Assembly (NCBI GenBank): GCA_033557835.1
Contig: JAWQRO010000139.1
Location: 1 to 52,842 of the forward strand
Reading direction: 5' to 3'
DNA: 52,842 nucleotides
Source of the DNA: Helochares maculicollis
Lineage: Eukaryota > Arthropoda > Insecta > Coleoptera > Hydrophilidae
In this document: piece after piece, positions 25,391-37,337 of the stretch
How positions within the stretch are numbered: position 1 is the stretch's first letter
Layout: each line of letters opens with the position of its first letter
Program-made: the position numbers and the translations under genes
The notes under the pieces: generated by a model
The model's database searches: none
Told to the model about the DNA's origin: nothing
What the model saw: the letters and a program-made list of their open reading frames with translations, nothing else

Positions 25391-26559
25391 GTAAGCTATG
25401 GGCAATTTTCTTTTGTATGTAGAAATTATAGCATTTGACAATATAACATTTTAAGAGCGCTCCATTTGTGAATGTTTATGTGCAAAATTGGAAGTATAAA
25501 TATTCTAATAATTTGTAATCTAGACACCTAAATAAAAAAAAATTGTCAAATCAATACACGAAATATATTTTTTATTTGTATTTGAGAGCCTAACCAACAT
25601 TTACACACCGAATGATTCCTTATTACGTCTATAAGCTGCAGTTAAATTCATTTTAATGTCTAAGCTCACTATTACTGAGACGTTCTGATTTTTGTGAAAT
25701 TTGTAGCGTTTCAACATTATTTAATTTGTTTTTGACAAAATAATTTTGCCCTAACAGGCATGCCATCAAAGATGTTCGCTACATACGAATAATAAATTTC
25801 ACATTCTTTGCCATAATTAATATGTATAATTCTATACTGTTGCATTTATTTCTTTAAATTTTTCCTCCTTAATTAAAAACGTGAACAAAATTTATACTTT
25901 AAGAAACATGGTAGGTGTAATCAATAAATCTTATTTTAATTTATAATTTTCATAACATCGACAAATGTAGCACAATTAAGAGCGGTATCATCCCTCTAAC
26001 ATTCAAGAACAATTAGCAAAATCTGGATATATCCTTGGCAATTAAGATCATCGATCTAGGCTTTTATTAAAACATGAATAATGAAATTCACATTCCAGAT
26101 TGATTAAAACAATCACTTATACATTTGTTCGTAAATTGCTTAGTTGTTCACTTATTTTATTGTTGTGATAAAGGACTCACCAGTATAACCCGAAAAATCA
26201 AGTGTCGGAAACATTCTAAAGAAAACTTTACAGACTAGAGTAAAAATTTTGACCAATAAATGAACAAGTTGTCAATGCATCAGCGCCAACGACATTTTGA
26301 CAAACGCCACTGCAGAAATATTAAAACCATCTCCCCAATTTTTTGGAGAAAGGTACAATTTCTCTATTCATTTTTACACAAAAGATTATTTTTTTATGAG
26401 TAAAATAGGAGCACTTGTATATTACAGCCCTGGGTGGAATTAGAAAAAGCACAATTGAAATTCATTTTTTAATGGACGAAATAATACAATAGGTGTCGTC
26501 ACTGGGTCTTGGATATAATATGGGCAACAATAAATGCAGTACAATATGTTACGTTGATA
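25391..26559. other. AT-rich non-coding stretch
   Basis: Nothing recognisable. Confidence 0.5.
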
Positions 26560-27170
26560 TAGTTAGACAGCAGTTATAACAGAGACAGACAATTATTGGC
26601 AGAGGCAGCTATATAAATTTCATCTAGTTAGCCCACATGAACGTGTTTCTTTACAATTCCAAATCAACGACATTCGCAAAGTGCTAAGTAGACGTAAACT
26701 GGTGATGTATAAGAATCGGACCAGTTGGACAATTCAAATATCTGGAAATGAATGTGTCCAGCTGCTAGGACCCAGTGAAATATCTAATAAGGTAAATCTA
26801 TAAGGCGGCAGTTTTGACAGGATGTTTGCCGGAATAGACACACAGGACGATATGCCCAAAACTAAAAGTATGTTAAGAGTTAGAAAGATGAAGACGCTGA
26901 GAGCTATTCTGTCTAAGACTAGAACAGAATTGTGGATGTTTGAGATCAGTGGACGTAGTAAGATGGGGCGGGGACACACATAGAGAAGAGGGTGGTAAAC
27001 TGATGCCAAGAAGATGGAGAGCAGCAAACTACCGCGAAAAACCCTAGGGCTTAGACCAGCAGGCGGTCATTTACCTGTAAGACAACATAAAAGTTGGAGG
27101 GATAACTGGGAATCTAAATTACAAGACACTCCCACAACGGCTTCAGAATTGACAGAACAACAATTCTAAT
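26560..27170 (+). pseudogene. RTE-like non-LTR retrotransposon, ORF2 C-terminal relic
   Basis: The text fits the part after the reverse transcriptase core in RTE-like elements, in several frames. At about 26740 FKYLEMNVSSC matches the FKYLG box. IYKAAVLTGCLPE follows near 26800, then RMKTLRAILSKTR near 26890, the recognisable MKTLR box. Near 27050-27170 the C-terminus reads LGLRPAGGHLPV and HKSWRDNWESKLQD, the Arg- and Trp-containing end of such proteins. Stops and shifts break every frame. The 5' RT core with its YADD box was not found, so the copy is truncated, as is usual for reverse-transcribed insertions. Confidence 0.72.
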
Positions 27171-29449
27171 ACAAGAAAAGAAGACCATTTTTCAAAGAAT
27201 AATTTAATTTTTAATGTGAAACATAGAAAGTTGTATAAATGAGTAGAAGAAAATGTTGGGTGGTGAAGCACTAATTTTGAAAAAGTCCAATTTCACTAAC
27301 ATTACCAAATCCTAGCTACCGAAGTTAAATAAATTAGGTACGAACGTTGCTATTTCGAGAGGTAGATAAAAATTAAATTTTTAAATGATTGTTAACGTAG
27401 AATTTTAATAATACTCTCATGATAATTGTGCAAGCAGTGTTGGCGATTGTTTGATTGCACCCACTCAGCCAATCGACTAAACAAAATGTGTTTTAACTGC
27501 TGGAATTTATAAATATCAATTTTTTTTATTGGCAACATATTACGACTTGACTTAAACATACTTTTGTGACATGTCCTTTTAAGCATCAATAAATGCTTTT
27601 AAATGACGAAGAAATTCAATGTTCTAAGGAATCAAAATATAGGGTGCTGTTTCTCCAGGAATTCATTAATCTAGACATGATTCTTAAGGGATATTTTGGT
27701 CTAAAATATCAGGCATTTTTCCGCGTAGGTTTGAGAAAATTAAAAACCTTTTTGCTATCTATTTTCTTGCAAAATTTTTATATTTTAAGAATTAAAAATA
27801 GTTTTGCAAAAAAGTCAAAAATCATTTATCTATGACGTTATGAACTGGGGGCAAAAAAAGTGGTGTGTCGTGGTTGACATGACTCCAACCTTTGAAATGT
27901 TTAAAAAAAATTTGATCAGTAGAGACACCGCTACAGCCCGGATCTTAAAACAATTGGTTTCGCAAAATTGCAACAGTAAACTTGTGTATCAAAACCCAAG
28001 GTTCCAGATATATATAGATATACAAAGAATACTTTCCCAAAATATTTAGCAAGTCTGCAAATAAGAACTTGGAATACCATGACAACGAAGTCGAAAAAAG
28101 TAGTTCCGAGCAAATCGTGTCTAAAGTTTCGGACTGCGTAGCTGAGTTAATACATTCATATCTTAGGTATTTGACTACAAAATTAATGTTTCCAGAAAAA
28201 TTTTCAGATAAGCCATCTATTTCATCTTCTTATGGACTGTAGAAACTCGAAATTCTGAGCTGTCTATTAGAACTTTTTTATCCTTTTATAGTAGGTAATA
28301 TTTATTATTAAAAGAAATAAGTTACAGGGATCTGGCGAGTAGTCAATTTCAAAGAATTTACTTAATACAATAGCATTTCCTTACTGTCTGTTGTCCATTC
28401 CGGTTTAGGGGGCGGGACACAAAAAACTTGTAGCTGTGAAAACAAATCTGAATTCCAAAAAATCCTTTTACGCTCATATAATTAAAAATCTAGAGTTTAA
28501 AAATATGAAAAATACGTAAAAACGATTTCTATAACGAATTTCTACACAAGAATATCCCTTAATATTTTAAGTATTCAAAATCGAGTCTTTGTCTTCAGTT
28601 AAAGAATTGATGTTTGATGCCTACAAGCAAATAAAAATTATATACTTCTGACACGAATTTTACTTTTTTCGATTAGAAAAATTTAAATATTTCTGTCAAT
28701 ATTTTTTACGCTTTTAAAATGTTACCAAAAATTTGTACAATAATTTTATAAGTTTATGCACGGTTAGCTTTACGCTAAGTCATATTACTGACAGTATTGA
28801 TATATACACAATATATGAAATCTAAAAATCATGTAAATATTTGTTCTATATATTTTTAATAATTAAATTGTTATTTGGTCTAGATTTTCATATTAATTTT
28901 TATGGCTAAACGTATTATTTTAAAACCTAAGTTTTCTGCATTTTAAACTATACAAAAATTATAAAAAATTTGACTTGTTCACATTTCTGGGCAAAATCTG
29001 CCTCTCTCTGCTTATGTCGGTATTTTCTAGACTTTTTATAAAAATTAGATATCCGTGTGTATTATATTGTACTTCCAAAATATCTGAATTATCTTAATGG
29101 AAAGTACGTAATGTATGTTTAGATTATACTATATTAATAATATTTTCATTGGTCTGTTGATTTTATAACGTTCATTGGAATTTATTTTATGTACAATGAG
29201 TTAATAAATTAATTAGTTAATTTCTGTATTTATATGTGTAAATAATTGTTTACTGTTTGTTGAGCTAAAAGGATTTATTTAATTTTTCATAATTGTCAAT
29301 ACATCCAACGCTTTCAAACCCACAGGGACACCATTTAACAGGAAAGTACAAAGTGTTTCACTGGTATATTTTTCGTATAACATTCTCCTAATGGTATTTC
29401 TCATTGCTAAACAAAAATTGACAGACTATACTGCGTAGTTTTATGCTGA
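27171..29449. other. AT-rich non-coding stretch
   Basis: About 2.3 kb of very AT-rich sequence. Open frames 27593-27835 and 27804-28049 overlap, have biased composition and match nothing I know. Confidence 0.5.
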
Positions 29450-30450
29450 ACATTTGAGGGAATAGAATCTATTGATGAGGGTCCAGTTGTTACAAATGAA
29501 GATTCAGATTATGTAAATAGTTCAGAGAAATTTTATGAAAATCTATTATTCCTGTAATAAGACGTATGTGGTTGAAGCATTAGTAGCTACAAAATAAAAC
29601 AAAAAAAAATGCGTGTAAAAAATATCGTTTAGTTAGATTTACGATTTTTCCAACGCAAGAATGTAAGATTAAACAGTTCGTTTCACGCAGTTTATTACTT
29701 ATACAGATAAAATAATTAGACTCTGTTATTTATTACATGAAGTGTTTCAATAAACTACTATTGCTTAATTAAAATAAGTATGAGCAATGAATTTATAAAA
29801 TTAAATATGTCTAGAAACAGTGTCGGTTTTCTCAATTAAAATTTGGATGTAGGCGATTCAGATAAGCATTAGAAGTAAAGAAGACATTATATATTATAGA
29901 CTTATTGAAACAATAAAAGAACCAGATTTTTTATGATTTGATCGATTCTTTAGTCGAGTCAACTAATTGCAAGTTATAAAATTTGTTGCAATGGGTCCTG
30001 TGTTAGGACCTGCAAATTCACACCTTAAGACATATCCAATTAGATAGAGGAGATTCCGAATATGTGATGAAAATTAGAAGATAGTCATAAGATGGTAAGA
30101 TACAAAAGAAGTGTTGTTGACTAATCATCACAATAATGATTTGTAAAGCAAAAATAGAAGATTGGTGAAATAAATCTATAATCAAAACATGAGCGAAGTA
30201 GATCCTTGAACATCAAATATCTACTTTAAGAAAATAAAATCTTGCAAATGGTGGAACAATATTTACAAAATGTTAACGATGTCCGTCGTCAACATTTGCA
30301 TTTTATATAAAGAATAAATTAGGAAAAAAGGAACTCTATATTTTTTGAAAAATTTGCAGAAGAAATGGATGAGTGGTGAAAGCAAATAATGAAAATCAAG
30401 CATAGACGATGATTTTTAGGTAAACCTTCTAAAGCAAGCAAACAAATGTT
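29450..30450 (+). pseudogene. piggyBac-type transposase relic
   Basis: A single frame from about 30090 to 30330, broken only by scattered stops, gives the typical second half of a piggyBac-domain transposase: RW-stop-DTKEVLLTNHHNND, then YNQNMSEVD at 30177-30203 (family pattern YN..M.GVD, whose Asp is catalytic in the family), then KWWNNIYKML at 30246 and MSVVNICILYKE. Upstream, an acidic stretch DEGPVVTNEDSDYVN near 29475 fits the acidic N-terminus, and a GTVRT-like segment near 29995-30040 fits the piece before the DTK box. The Cys-rich C-terminal finger could not be read. No TTAA-flanked inverted repeats were found. The copy is old and inactive. Confidence 0.7.
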
Positions 30451-31459
30451 TCACGTGGGAAACCATATGCCACTATCCCATTGTGCTAAAAATGCCGAAC
30501 CAAAAAGTCCCGTTGGGACTGATTTGGCCCAGTAACAAAAAGTTTTTGCGAAATTTATTGTTTGCTATGTTTGATATTAGGCATATGACAATGTTACTTT
30601 ATGCTGCAAAAGAGAGCTCGAAAGGGCTAAAGATTCTATTTCAAAAGAATCATATTTGTAATAGAACACTGTGCAAAAATAGCATTTGTTCATAAAAAGT
30701 AAAATGGTCATAGTAAACATTTTTAATTATGTTAATTTTAAGCATCTATATAAATGACAGTTGCAAGCAAAATAGCAACTTAGAAAATGTATCTGAGCTA
30801 TAAGTGTTTAACCCAAAGAGGCGAGTATTTATTAAAAGTGGGGCGTTCCCCAAGGCTTAACAAGCGCGTATTATCCAATGAACACATGAACATTCCGTAA
30901 GAGTTGAGCAAGAAGACCCGAGGGCGTTGTATTTACGTAACCTTACCCTTTACACGACAGGTCACGTCAAAACACCAACAAGCAAAGAGCCAACCGGGCC
31001 AACATAAACATCGGTAGCTTGCCTGATTAAAAAGATTAAGAAGGTACGCACAAAGCGCACAACAGGAGGGAATAGTATTTTTAGTTGGAGACCAAAATAA
31101 AACGCACACATTGGAGGGAGGTGTGTGGGCCAGAACGTTTCACGGACAATTTCTAGGTCGCTAAATTTAAGATGTGGACGAAGGGAGAAATTCTCAATCC
31201 TCTCGCTCAATGGATCTAATGAACAGTCCAAGATTTAACCACGGCCGCACAAGGTCAAAAAACACCGTCGTAACCGACACCACAACACAAATCAACTGCA
31301 CGTCCAACGTAAACCGCACCAATGGAATCGCTTAGGAAAAAAAATTGCATAAATTAATCGGCGCTGATAAAAAGGAAACAATAGCCGCTACAGATTTATG
31401 TGTAGGTAAACCTCAAACTAACCACTGATATTTACACTGCACGGCCTAGTCTGAAACAC
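30451..31459. other. Non-coding stretch grading into a CpG-rich region
   Basis: The first ~380 bases include a 70-codon open frame (30483-30695) that probably overlaps the tail of the piggyBac relic. From about 30830 GC and CpG content rise toward the island that follows. No gene is recognised. Confidence 0.4.
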
Positions 31460-32160
31460 CACAACCACAACCGCCGTAAATCCACAGAAATATCGTGAAA
31501 TCCAGGGGGCTAACTAATAACTAGGTGGATGCAGGTGCTGCATACACTGAGTTCGCGCATTGCATTTTTCCAATCGTTTGCATACCTCCTTGAGGGTGAT
31601 AAACCACCACTAATAGTCACTCGCGATTTCGAGACACTGATAGATCCAAAGTTGCAACTTTTGACCACTGTAAGGTTGCTCGAATTAACTCTTAAGCAGG
31701 AGCCCTCGAATAAAGTCGATGAAGGAAAACGACGTACAACAATAGTAGCGCGTACGAATCGATTGTTGAAAAGCGGAGAACGACACAAAGTTACCACGAC
31801 GAATGCAGACCTCTCACTGAGGTTGCTACGCTTTGAGTTATAACGCGGGTCAGCGATTTCAGCCGGGGATATGTTTGTCCCTTTTTGGCGGACGGTTGAC
31901 GCGTGCGCGCCGTCGCCGGCCGGCCGATGGAAGTGGAGCTTCGGTAGCGCCAAATGCATCAAAGAAAACGGCGGCGCCGATAGTAAAACAAGATGTGTAA
32001 TTTGCGTGGTCGTTTGTGTAAGCAAGCGAGCGACTGAGCCGAGTGCAGTGACTAGCGTTCTGCCGATGCAGTCAATTTTGAGATTATGACCTACTATTGT
32101 TGACAATAGCAAACGATGCATTTTTGGTGTAAAAGATTATACACGGACGGCTCGCTTCGC
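31460..32160 (-). promoter_or_regulatory. CpG-rich island, possible promoter and first exon
   Basis: This is the most CpG-dense part of the window, including GCGCGCCGTCGCCGG at about 31906. On the minus strand an arthropod initiator-like TCAGTC lies at 32037-32032, and a donor-like AAGGAG followed by GTATGC lies near 31592, so an untranslated first exon of about 440 bases on the minus strand is possible. Large open frames on both strands (31510-32121 minus, 31529-31843 plus, 31871-32089 plus) reflect the scarcity of stop codons in GC-rich DNA; none has a known domain. Promoter identity and direction are inference. Confidence 0.4.
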
Positions 32161-33374
32161 TCGCTGCCTTCTGCATTTGTTAAAAGTGCCGTAGGCGCAC
32201 AAGCATATCATACGGGAGCATTGTTATCAATTTCACAACTATTTTATTATAAAGCTTGAACAAGAACACAATCGGTTGCTAACATTAATACGCAATTGCT
32301 AAGTAAGCAATTTTCCTGTTATCGCATTGCCTTGCGTAGTATAATGTAGATCTCGAATATAGGTTGAAATAGCTGAATATGATCTACGTGTATAAAAGAA
32401 AAGATCCTGATTGACATCCAAGATGCTGGGTCAAAGACAGTGAAATAAACATTGCGTTTACAATGCCGACAACGAAGTAGGAAGACTTGAAATTCCATTT
32501 CTAAGGGATTGAAAAGGAGGTTTTGACGCGCCTTTTATCTCGAAAACAAAAACTGTTAGAGATATGAATAATGAACTCTTAAAGGTCCCATGTTTGGCCA
32601 TGTTTCAAAACTTTAATTTCCGACATGATAAATGTAGGGTTAAAATTTTCTCTTCTACAAACACTTATATCTCAGCTTTCATTTATTCTATTTTTTTTGT
32701 TTTCTCTAACCCCATAAGCCTTTTTGTTAGATACAGAACAAATATATTCCCCAAATCGATAAGTTTGTCACAATTCCTGTCGCAATGCTAGGTACCCCAC
32801 TACCATCGAGAAGAAGGATATTATTTTCTCTCGATAATTAAAAGTTAGAATAGTTGCATTGGTTATTAGTTTAGTCTCCAATAGTCAGTTAGTGGGGAAT
32901 AAGTGCCGTATTTTGTTACCATCTATAGTTCATTACTTTGCATTATTACTGTTTTTTGTGGTGTTTCTTTAAGCCCTTTAATAATCTTCAAGTGTATATG
33001 TAGTACACTAGAGTTACACGAACCCAACAATATGTTTGAATAGAACTAAAGTTTCCTTGAGACATGAGAGCAATTTCGTATTTTTTTAAGAACAAGTGGC
33101 GCTATACTATGAAGTTTACTCGATTTATATATTCTTCTTCTTTTAATCTTAGTACATTTGCGATAGCAATTATTCAGCCATTCTGGGGTTGCTGAGACGG
33201 TGTCGTCACGGTGACTACGTTTGGCTGATGGCATACCGCCTCCTATTTAGGTTATATATAATGTTAGATGTACTATTTACTCTTAATTGTTATTTGCAAG
33301 TGTTTAGGAGAGATATTAGGTAGGAATTTGAAAACCCTTCAGCAATTCTGTCTAATTTTGACTTTTAACATTTA
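32161..33374. other. AT-rich non-coding stretch
   Basis: No gene is recognised. A 62-codon Arg/Lys-rich frame on the minus strand (33046-33234) lies 3' of the RT relic that follows and might be part of that element's downstream region, but I cannot show it. Confidence 0.4.
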
Positions 33375-34240
33375 TTTTTGGTTGGCCATATTAATCAAGT
33401 TGTTATGATCTTGAGCTGATGTAATGAGGGCGAAGTTGTCTGTATGAAGACCGTTCCAGCATGAAATAACATAGAAATTAAAGAGAGCGGGTTACAGGGG
33501 GCTACCCTGTACGAGACCTTTATTTGCATACCTGACTGTTTCAGGGGTCTTGGAACCTTTGCCATATATTCTGCTATCTCGAAGAAAATTATAAATGAGG
33601 CCCACCAAAAGGGGACTAAAAACAGCCAAAACTAGTTTGTTGGTAAGAATATTATGATCTAATTTATCATAGACCGCTTCGATATCAAGGAATGTGAAGA
33701 TATTGTGATGTGAGATATTTTAACTGTCGGGGCAGCAATGAGCTGCATCTAATGTTCCACTACCCGCTCTGAAGCCATATTGGATTAGTTTAACTACTCT
33801 TCCGTTTTCAAGAAACCAAATCAATCTATTTAGAACCATTCTTTTTAAAATTTTAAGAATGCACGATTATAAGGCGATAGGTCTGTAGTTTTCAACTTGA
33901 TTTGGATCTTTACCGGACTTAAGAATTGGGCATACTAAGGCAGATTTTATAGACTGAGGAATATCATTGCGAATAATGCATTTGTTTAAAAGTCGGAGTA
34001 GAATTTTCTTAGCAGAGAGGGACAAGTGCCAAAGCATGTAATTAGAAATTTAATTTTTCCAAGCAGAAATAATCAGCCGGGTCATGTAAATGAATTATAC
34101 CCATGATAAGTGGGTAGGTGGACGGACATATTTTATCTAAGAATTTTCCTCCAACGTCTGGGATGGAAGGAGAGAATCTACTTAAATCAACAAATCCTCT
34201 ACGATACCTTCTGCTATTTTTGCAAATATCTGCGTACGAC
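33375..34240 (-). pseudogene. Non-LTR reverse transcriptase relic (minus strand)
   Basis: Read on the minus strand, the reverse transcriptase boxes follow in the right order. A pre-RT stretch near 34130 contains CPSTYPL and HLHDPADYF. Near 33740-33790 is YGFRAGSGTLDAAH, the family GFR box. At about 33668-33694 is FLDIEAVYDKLDH, the box with the first catalytic aspartate. YANKGLVQGSPL, a stop, and PALFNFYV follow near 33480-33535. Near 33394-33440 is HTDNFALITSAQDHNNL, where the family YADD appears as HTDN. Stops and shifts make it dead. The boxes fit the Jockey/R1/I group, but I cannot place the clade. No RNase H was found downstream. Confidence 0.85.
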
Positions 34241-36240
34241 GATTCCCTACTGAGAGAGAAAGCGAAGGATATAAAGGAAGCTTGTTTTTTCTTTTAATAG
34301 CTTACTGCATCTTTTTTTTTTTTTCACATTTTGCAGTCTGTTCTAATTAGCTCTATCAGGAAAAGGTACAAAGTTTTTGACAATATCACTGTGTAGATTG
34401 CACTTTTGATCCCACTAGTGCACCGGAAAAAATCTGTGAAAACTGTTTGGCTTAAAAACTTTTTATTAATTGAGCTGCTACCTCTTGAATTTTCTGGAGA
34501 AAGTCGTCGATTGATTTGGGGGATAGACTCGAAAAAATTAGACTTAAAAATTTGGCCCAATCTACTTTTTTGGTGTTATACTTTCAACAACAGATAGGTG
34601 AGTCTTGTTATTTATATTATATATCTTTGAGAAATGAAAACATTTTCTTAAGTTATTAGGGGGGACCAGACGTTTAAACTATATTAAAATTAGCATCATA
34701 AAGTTATCTTAAGAAAGAGAAAGAGGGTAGGTAAGATATTTACACTAGATGGAAATAATGAAGACTTAAGGGAGTCCGTTGATGAAACATAATGTACATA
34801 ATGAAATTAAAAAAAATATTCATAACTATAAGCCATATTACTAGTGTTTACTATTCCATCCATTTTCGAAGCTGCAGGGAATGACTAGTATATACGAGGA
34901 TAAGTTAACTGTTATCAACAATTTGGTTATATTTTTCATTATGTTTGCTGTACTGTCATGAAGCGTTAACGGCAGATGCTATGGCTATGAACAAATCGCC
35001 GGTATAGAGCATATATAGGTATGACATTAGTGTTTCATGCTAAGACATTTATTTAAATTTTGCTAGAAACATTTTAGGGCCCAAGACTACTACTACAAGT
35101 ATGTACATACAAAAGCGGACACATAAAAAACTTTTGCACTAGAAGGATATCCAATACCATAAATTACAAAGAAAACATCATGTAATTTTTCAGTTTAATA
35201 ATTTATCACACAAAAAAAAACAAGAAAATGTGCTTAAAGAAGCAACAAGTGAATGAGAAATGTTCACCCTCTGATAGAAAATCCAAGCAAGTGAAGCCGA
35301 AAATGATATTATTTTATTAACGACTGCACGAGAGGAAACTTTGCTAACAACCGGATTTTACAACATCAGAGTTGGCAGCTGTATGGGCTGTAAATAATTT
35401 AAATACAGGTTTATTTTATTTCGTTTACAATATGGGTGCCATGGCTTTTAGCAAATTTAAATTTTACGACGCAGGAGCCATTTGTCTTAATTCGTATCTT
35501 GTAGGTGTTGTAAAACGGATTCCGGCGTTGTTTTACGGGAATATTTATTGCTTCTGAAAGATTATAAATGTGGAATGGAATTAAATAAACCCGAGTTGTA
35601 AGTCATGTATTATCCGTACAAAAATAGCGATTTCATTCACCAGCTTTAATGGGTCTGCTCCGTTTCTCGCTGGTTGTTGAAATTGCTACGCGTTTACAAC
35701 TTACTCGCCAGTTTATTTAAAAAGTGTGGATAGTCGACTAAATTTAGGTACTTCGAATTGAGTATCAAACAACCACTTTAATACGAATCATTTAACGATG
35801 ATTTACATGTATTTTTTAACGCGCTCATTCCAGCTTAAGAAGCATTATTCAAGTAGTGCATATTAAATGTATAAATCTTTGAACGGCGAGGACTTGGTTT
35901 CAGTGTAGGGTTGATCTCGCGAAAGTTCCAGTCGATTCGGTCATTATGTTAAAAGATACCTAGATATGTAAATGAGTTGTTTCGAATATTTATGTAACGC
36001 CTTACTGGTATTACAAAAGACCAACACAGCCCATTATCATTTTAATAATAATCATGAGAATGAATAAAGTTAACAAGAACAAGAAACGAGTTCCGCTGCG
36101 CCGTACGAAAGTGAAAGTGAATCAATTTATCATTCCACGTTCGGCTGGCTTAGCAAAACATGTGATTATCTCATGCTAATTGCTATAAAAATACTCAATT
36201 ACGTAGGTATCTGGCAGTTAACGTGATAAATTAATTAATT
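34241..36240. other. Mostly AT-rich non-coding stretch
   Basis: The segment 34241-34600 may hold the eroded upstream part of the RT relic. A run of about 14 T lies near 34311. From about 35860 to 36200 the sequence is of higher complexity and contains homeodomain-type AT cores (AATTAATTAA near 36230). No gene is recognised. Confidence 0.4.
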
Positions 36241-37020
36241 TTATAATACACAAAAATTAACTGGAACAGCCCCCTCGTGCAAGTGGGTAATAATGGGGCA
36301 AGCACAGCAACATTACCCATATCTCTATCGCCCCATTGCATGATTCCCACACATTAAGTCGAACGAAAAGGCCTACATCACCGCTAGGTATCCCCGACAG
36401 AGCTTTTCCCCACGCCTCCCTCTCTGCTGGTGTGTGCGCGTCGTGTACGTGAACAACCAACCTCAATGCCATAAAATAAATAAAAACAATCACCTGATTA
36501 CCCCTTCATGAAGCGTAATTCACTCGAATTAATGTTGGATTAATGTCACGCACGTCACGCGATTCCTCATTCATTTTTTCCTAGCCCTTTTGTTTTATGT
36601 GTTTAATGATCGAAAATGACCGCAGCTCCAGCAACAAAAACAGTACGGCTCAATTTGCCACATCTACTCAAGCAAATTGCCAATTTATCTTCTTGCAAGA
36701 GAATGGATTTTTTCGTAGCGGCTCGTTTCAGAACGATGCGGTCGACCTTGCCCAGCCATTCCTACAACCGAGATCGCCAAAACTGAAGCCTCTATCTACA
36801 GTAGTTCAACTGCGTTTTGACACTGAGCAGATACGAATAGAAGCACTCTGTTGCAGATTAAACGATCAATGTTTCTTTCAGTACATAATATCTACGTCTG
36901 AAACTTTTCGGTTACTTAAAAAAAATGATTTTGCTTTTGCCCTTTTGCAATGCAGTGGAAATCGCCTTCGCTATACAACACCTATCAATGTAGGTGGAAA
37001 TTCGATTTTATAGCCTCCTA
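36241..37020. other. GC-elevated patch with a 138-codon open frame
   Basis: GC content rises at about 36240-36600. The frame 36597-37013 (plus) is open for 138 codons, from an ATG to a TAG. Its translation has ordinary composition but no domain, signal peptide or motif I recognise, and no splice or promoter signal supports it. I treat it as unproven. Confidence 0.25.
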
Positions 37021-37035
37021 ACAACGCAAATCTAG

Positions 37036-37111
37036 TTACGATTTTTTTACGACTTTTACGCCAGTCGTTGGCGATTCGATTCCGACCGTCGTAAAAACAA
37101 GGAAATCGTAA
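37036..37111. repeat. Nested hairpin-forming sequence
   Basis: Outer arms TTACGATTT (37036-37044) and AAATCGTAA (37103-37111) and inner arms TTTTTACGAC (37044-37053) and GTCGTAAAAA (37088-37097) pair perfectly. They share one base at the boundary, so one pair would be lost in a real fold. Confidence 0.75.
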
Positions 37112-37154
37112 ACTTCCTCCTTATTAAACAATAAACTGAAACCAATGCTATTGG

Positions 37155-37287
37155 TTACGGCTTTAACCGCGGCAAAAAAAACTTCTTGTTAAGCGCTCTA
37201 AAAAATATATCCAGGCCGTTTACGGCCAATATTGACCAAACCACTAAGCCGAACGCAATCAGGATTAACAGCAGCTCTCTACCGGTT
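37155..37287 (-). CDS. Possible terminal exon with one membrane segment
   Basis: On the minus strand a strong acceptor-like sequence (a long pyrimidine tract ending CTTTTTTCTAG at 37288) opens into a frame that runs to a TAA at 37155. It encodes GRELLLILIAFGLVVW and SILAVNGLDIFFRALNKKFF; the first part is hydrophobic enough for one transmembrane helix, followed by a basic tail. No family is recognised and no partner exon was found. The frame is short, so chance is possible. Confidence 0.22.
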
Positions 37288-37337
37288 CTAGAAAAAAGTT
37301 GGAAAAAATTAAAAAACATATATATATAGCTATGCAA

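Noticed and set aside
27593..28113. Overlapping small open frames on both strands
   Set aside because: They are AT-rich with biased composition, no domain and no splice support.
31510..32121. 203-codon open frame on the minus strand
   Set aside because: It is long because the CpG-rich island has few stop codons. Both strands are open over most of it, and the translation has no domain or typical protein pattern.
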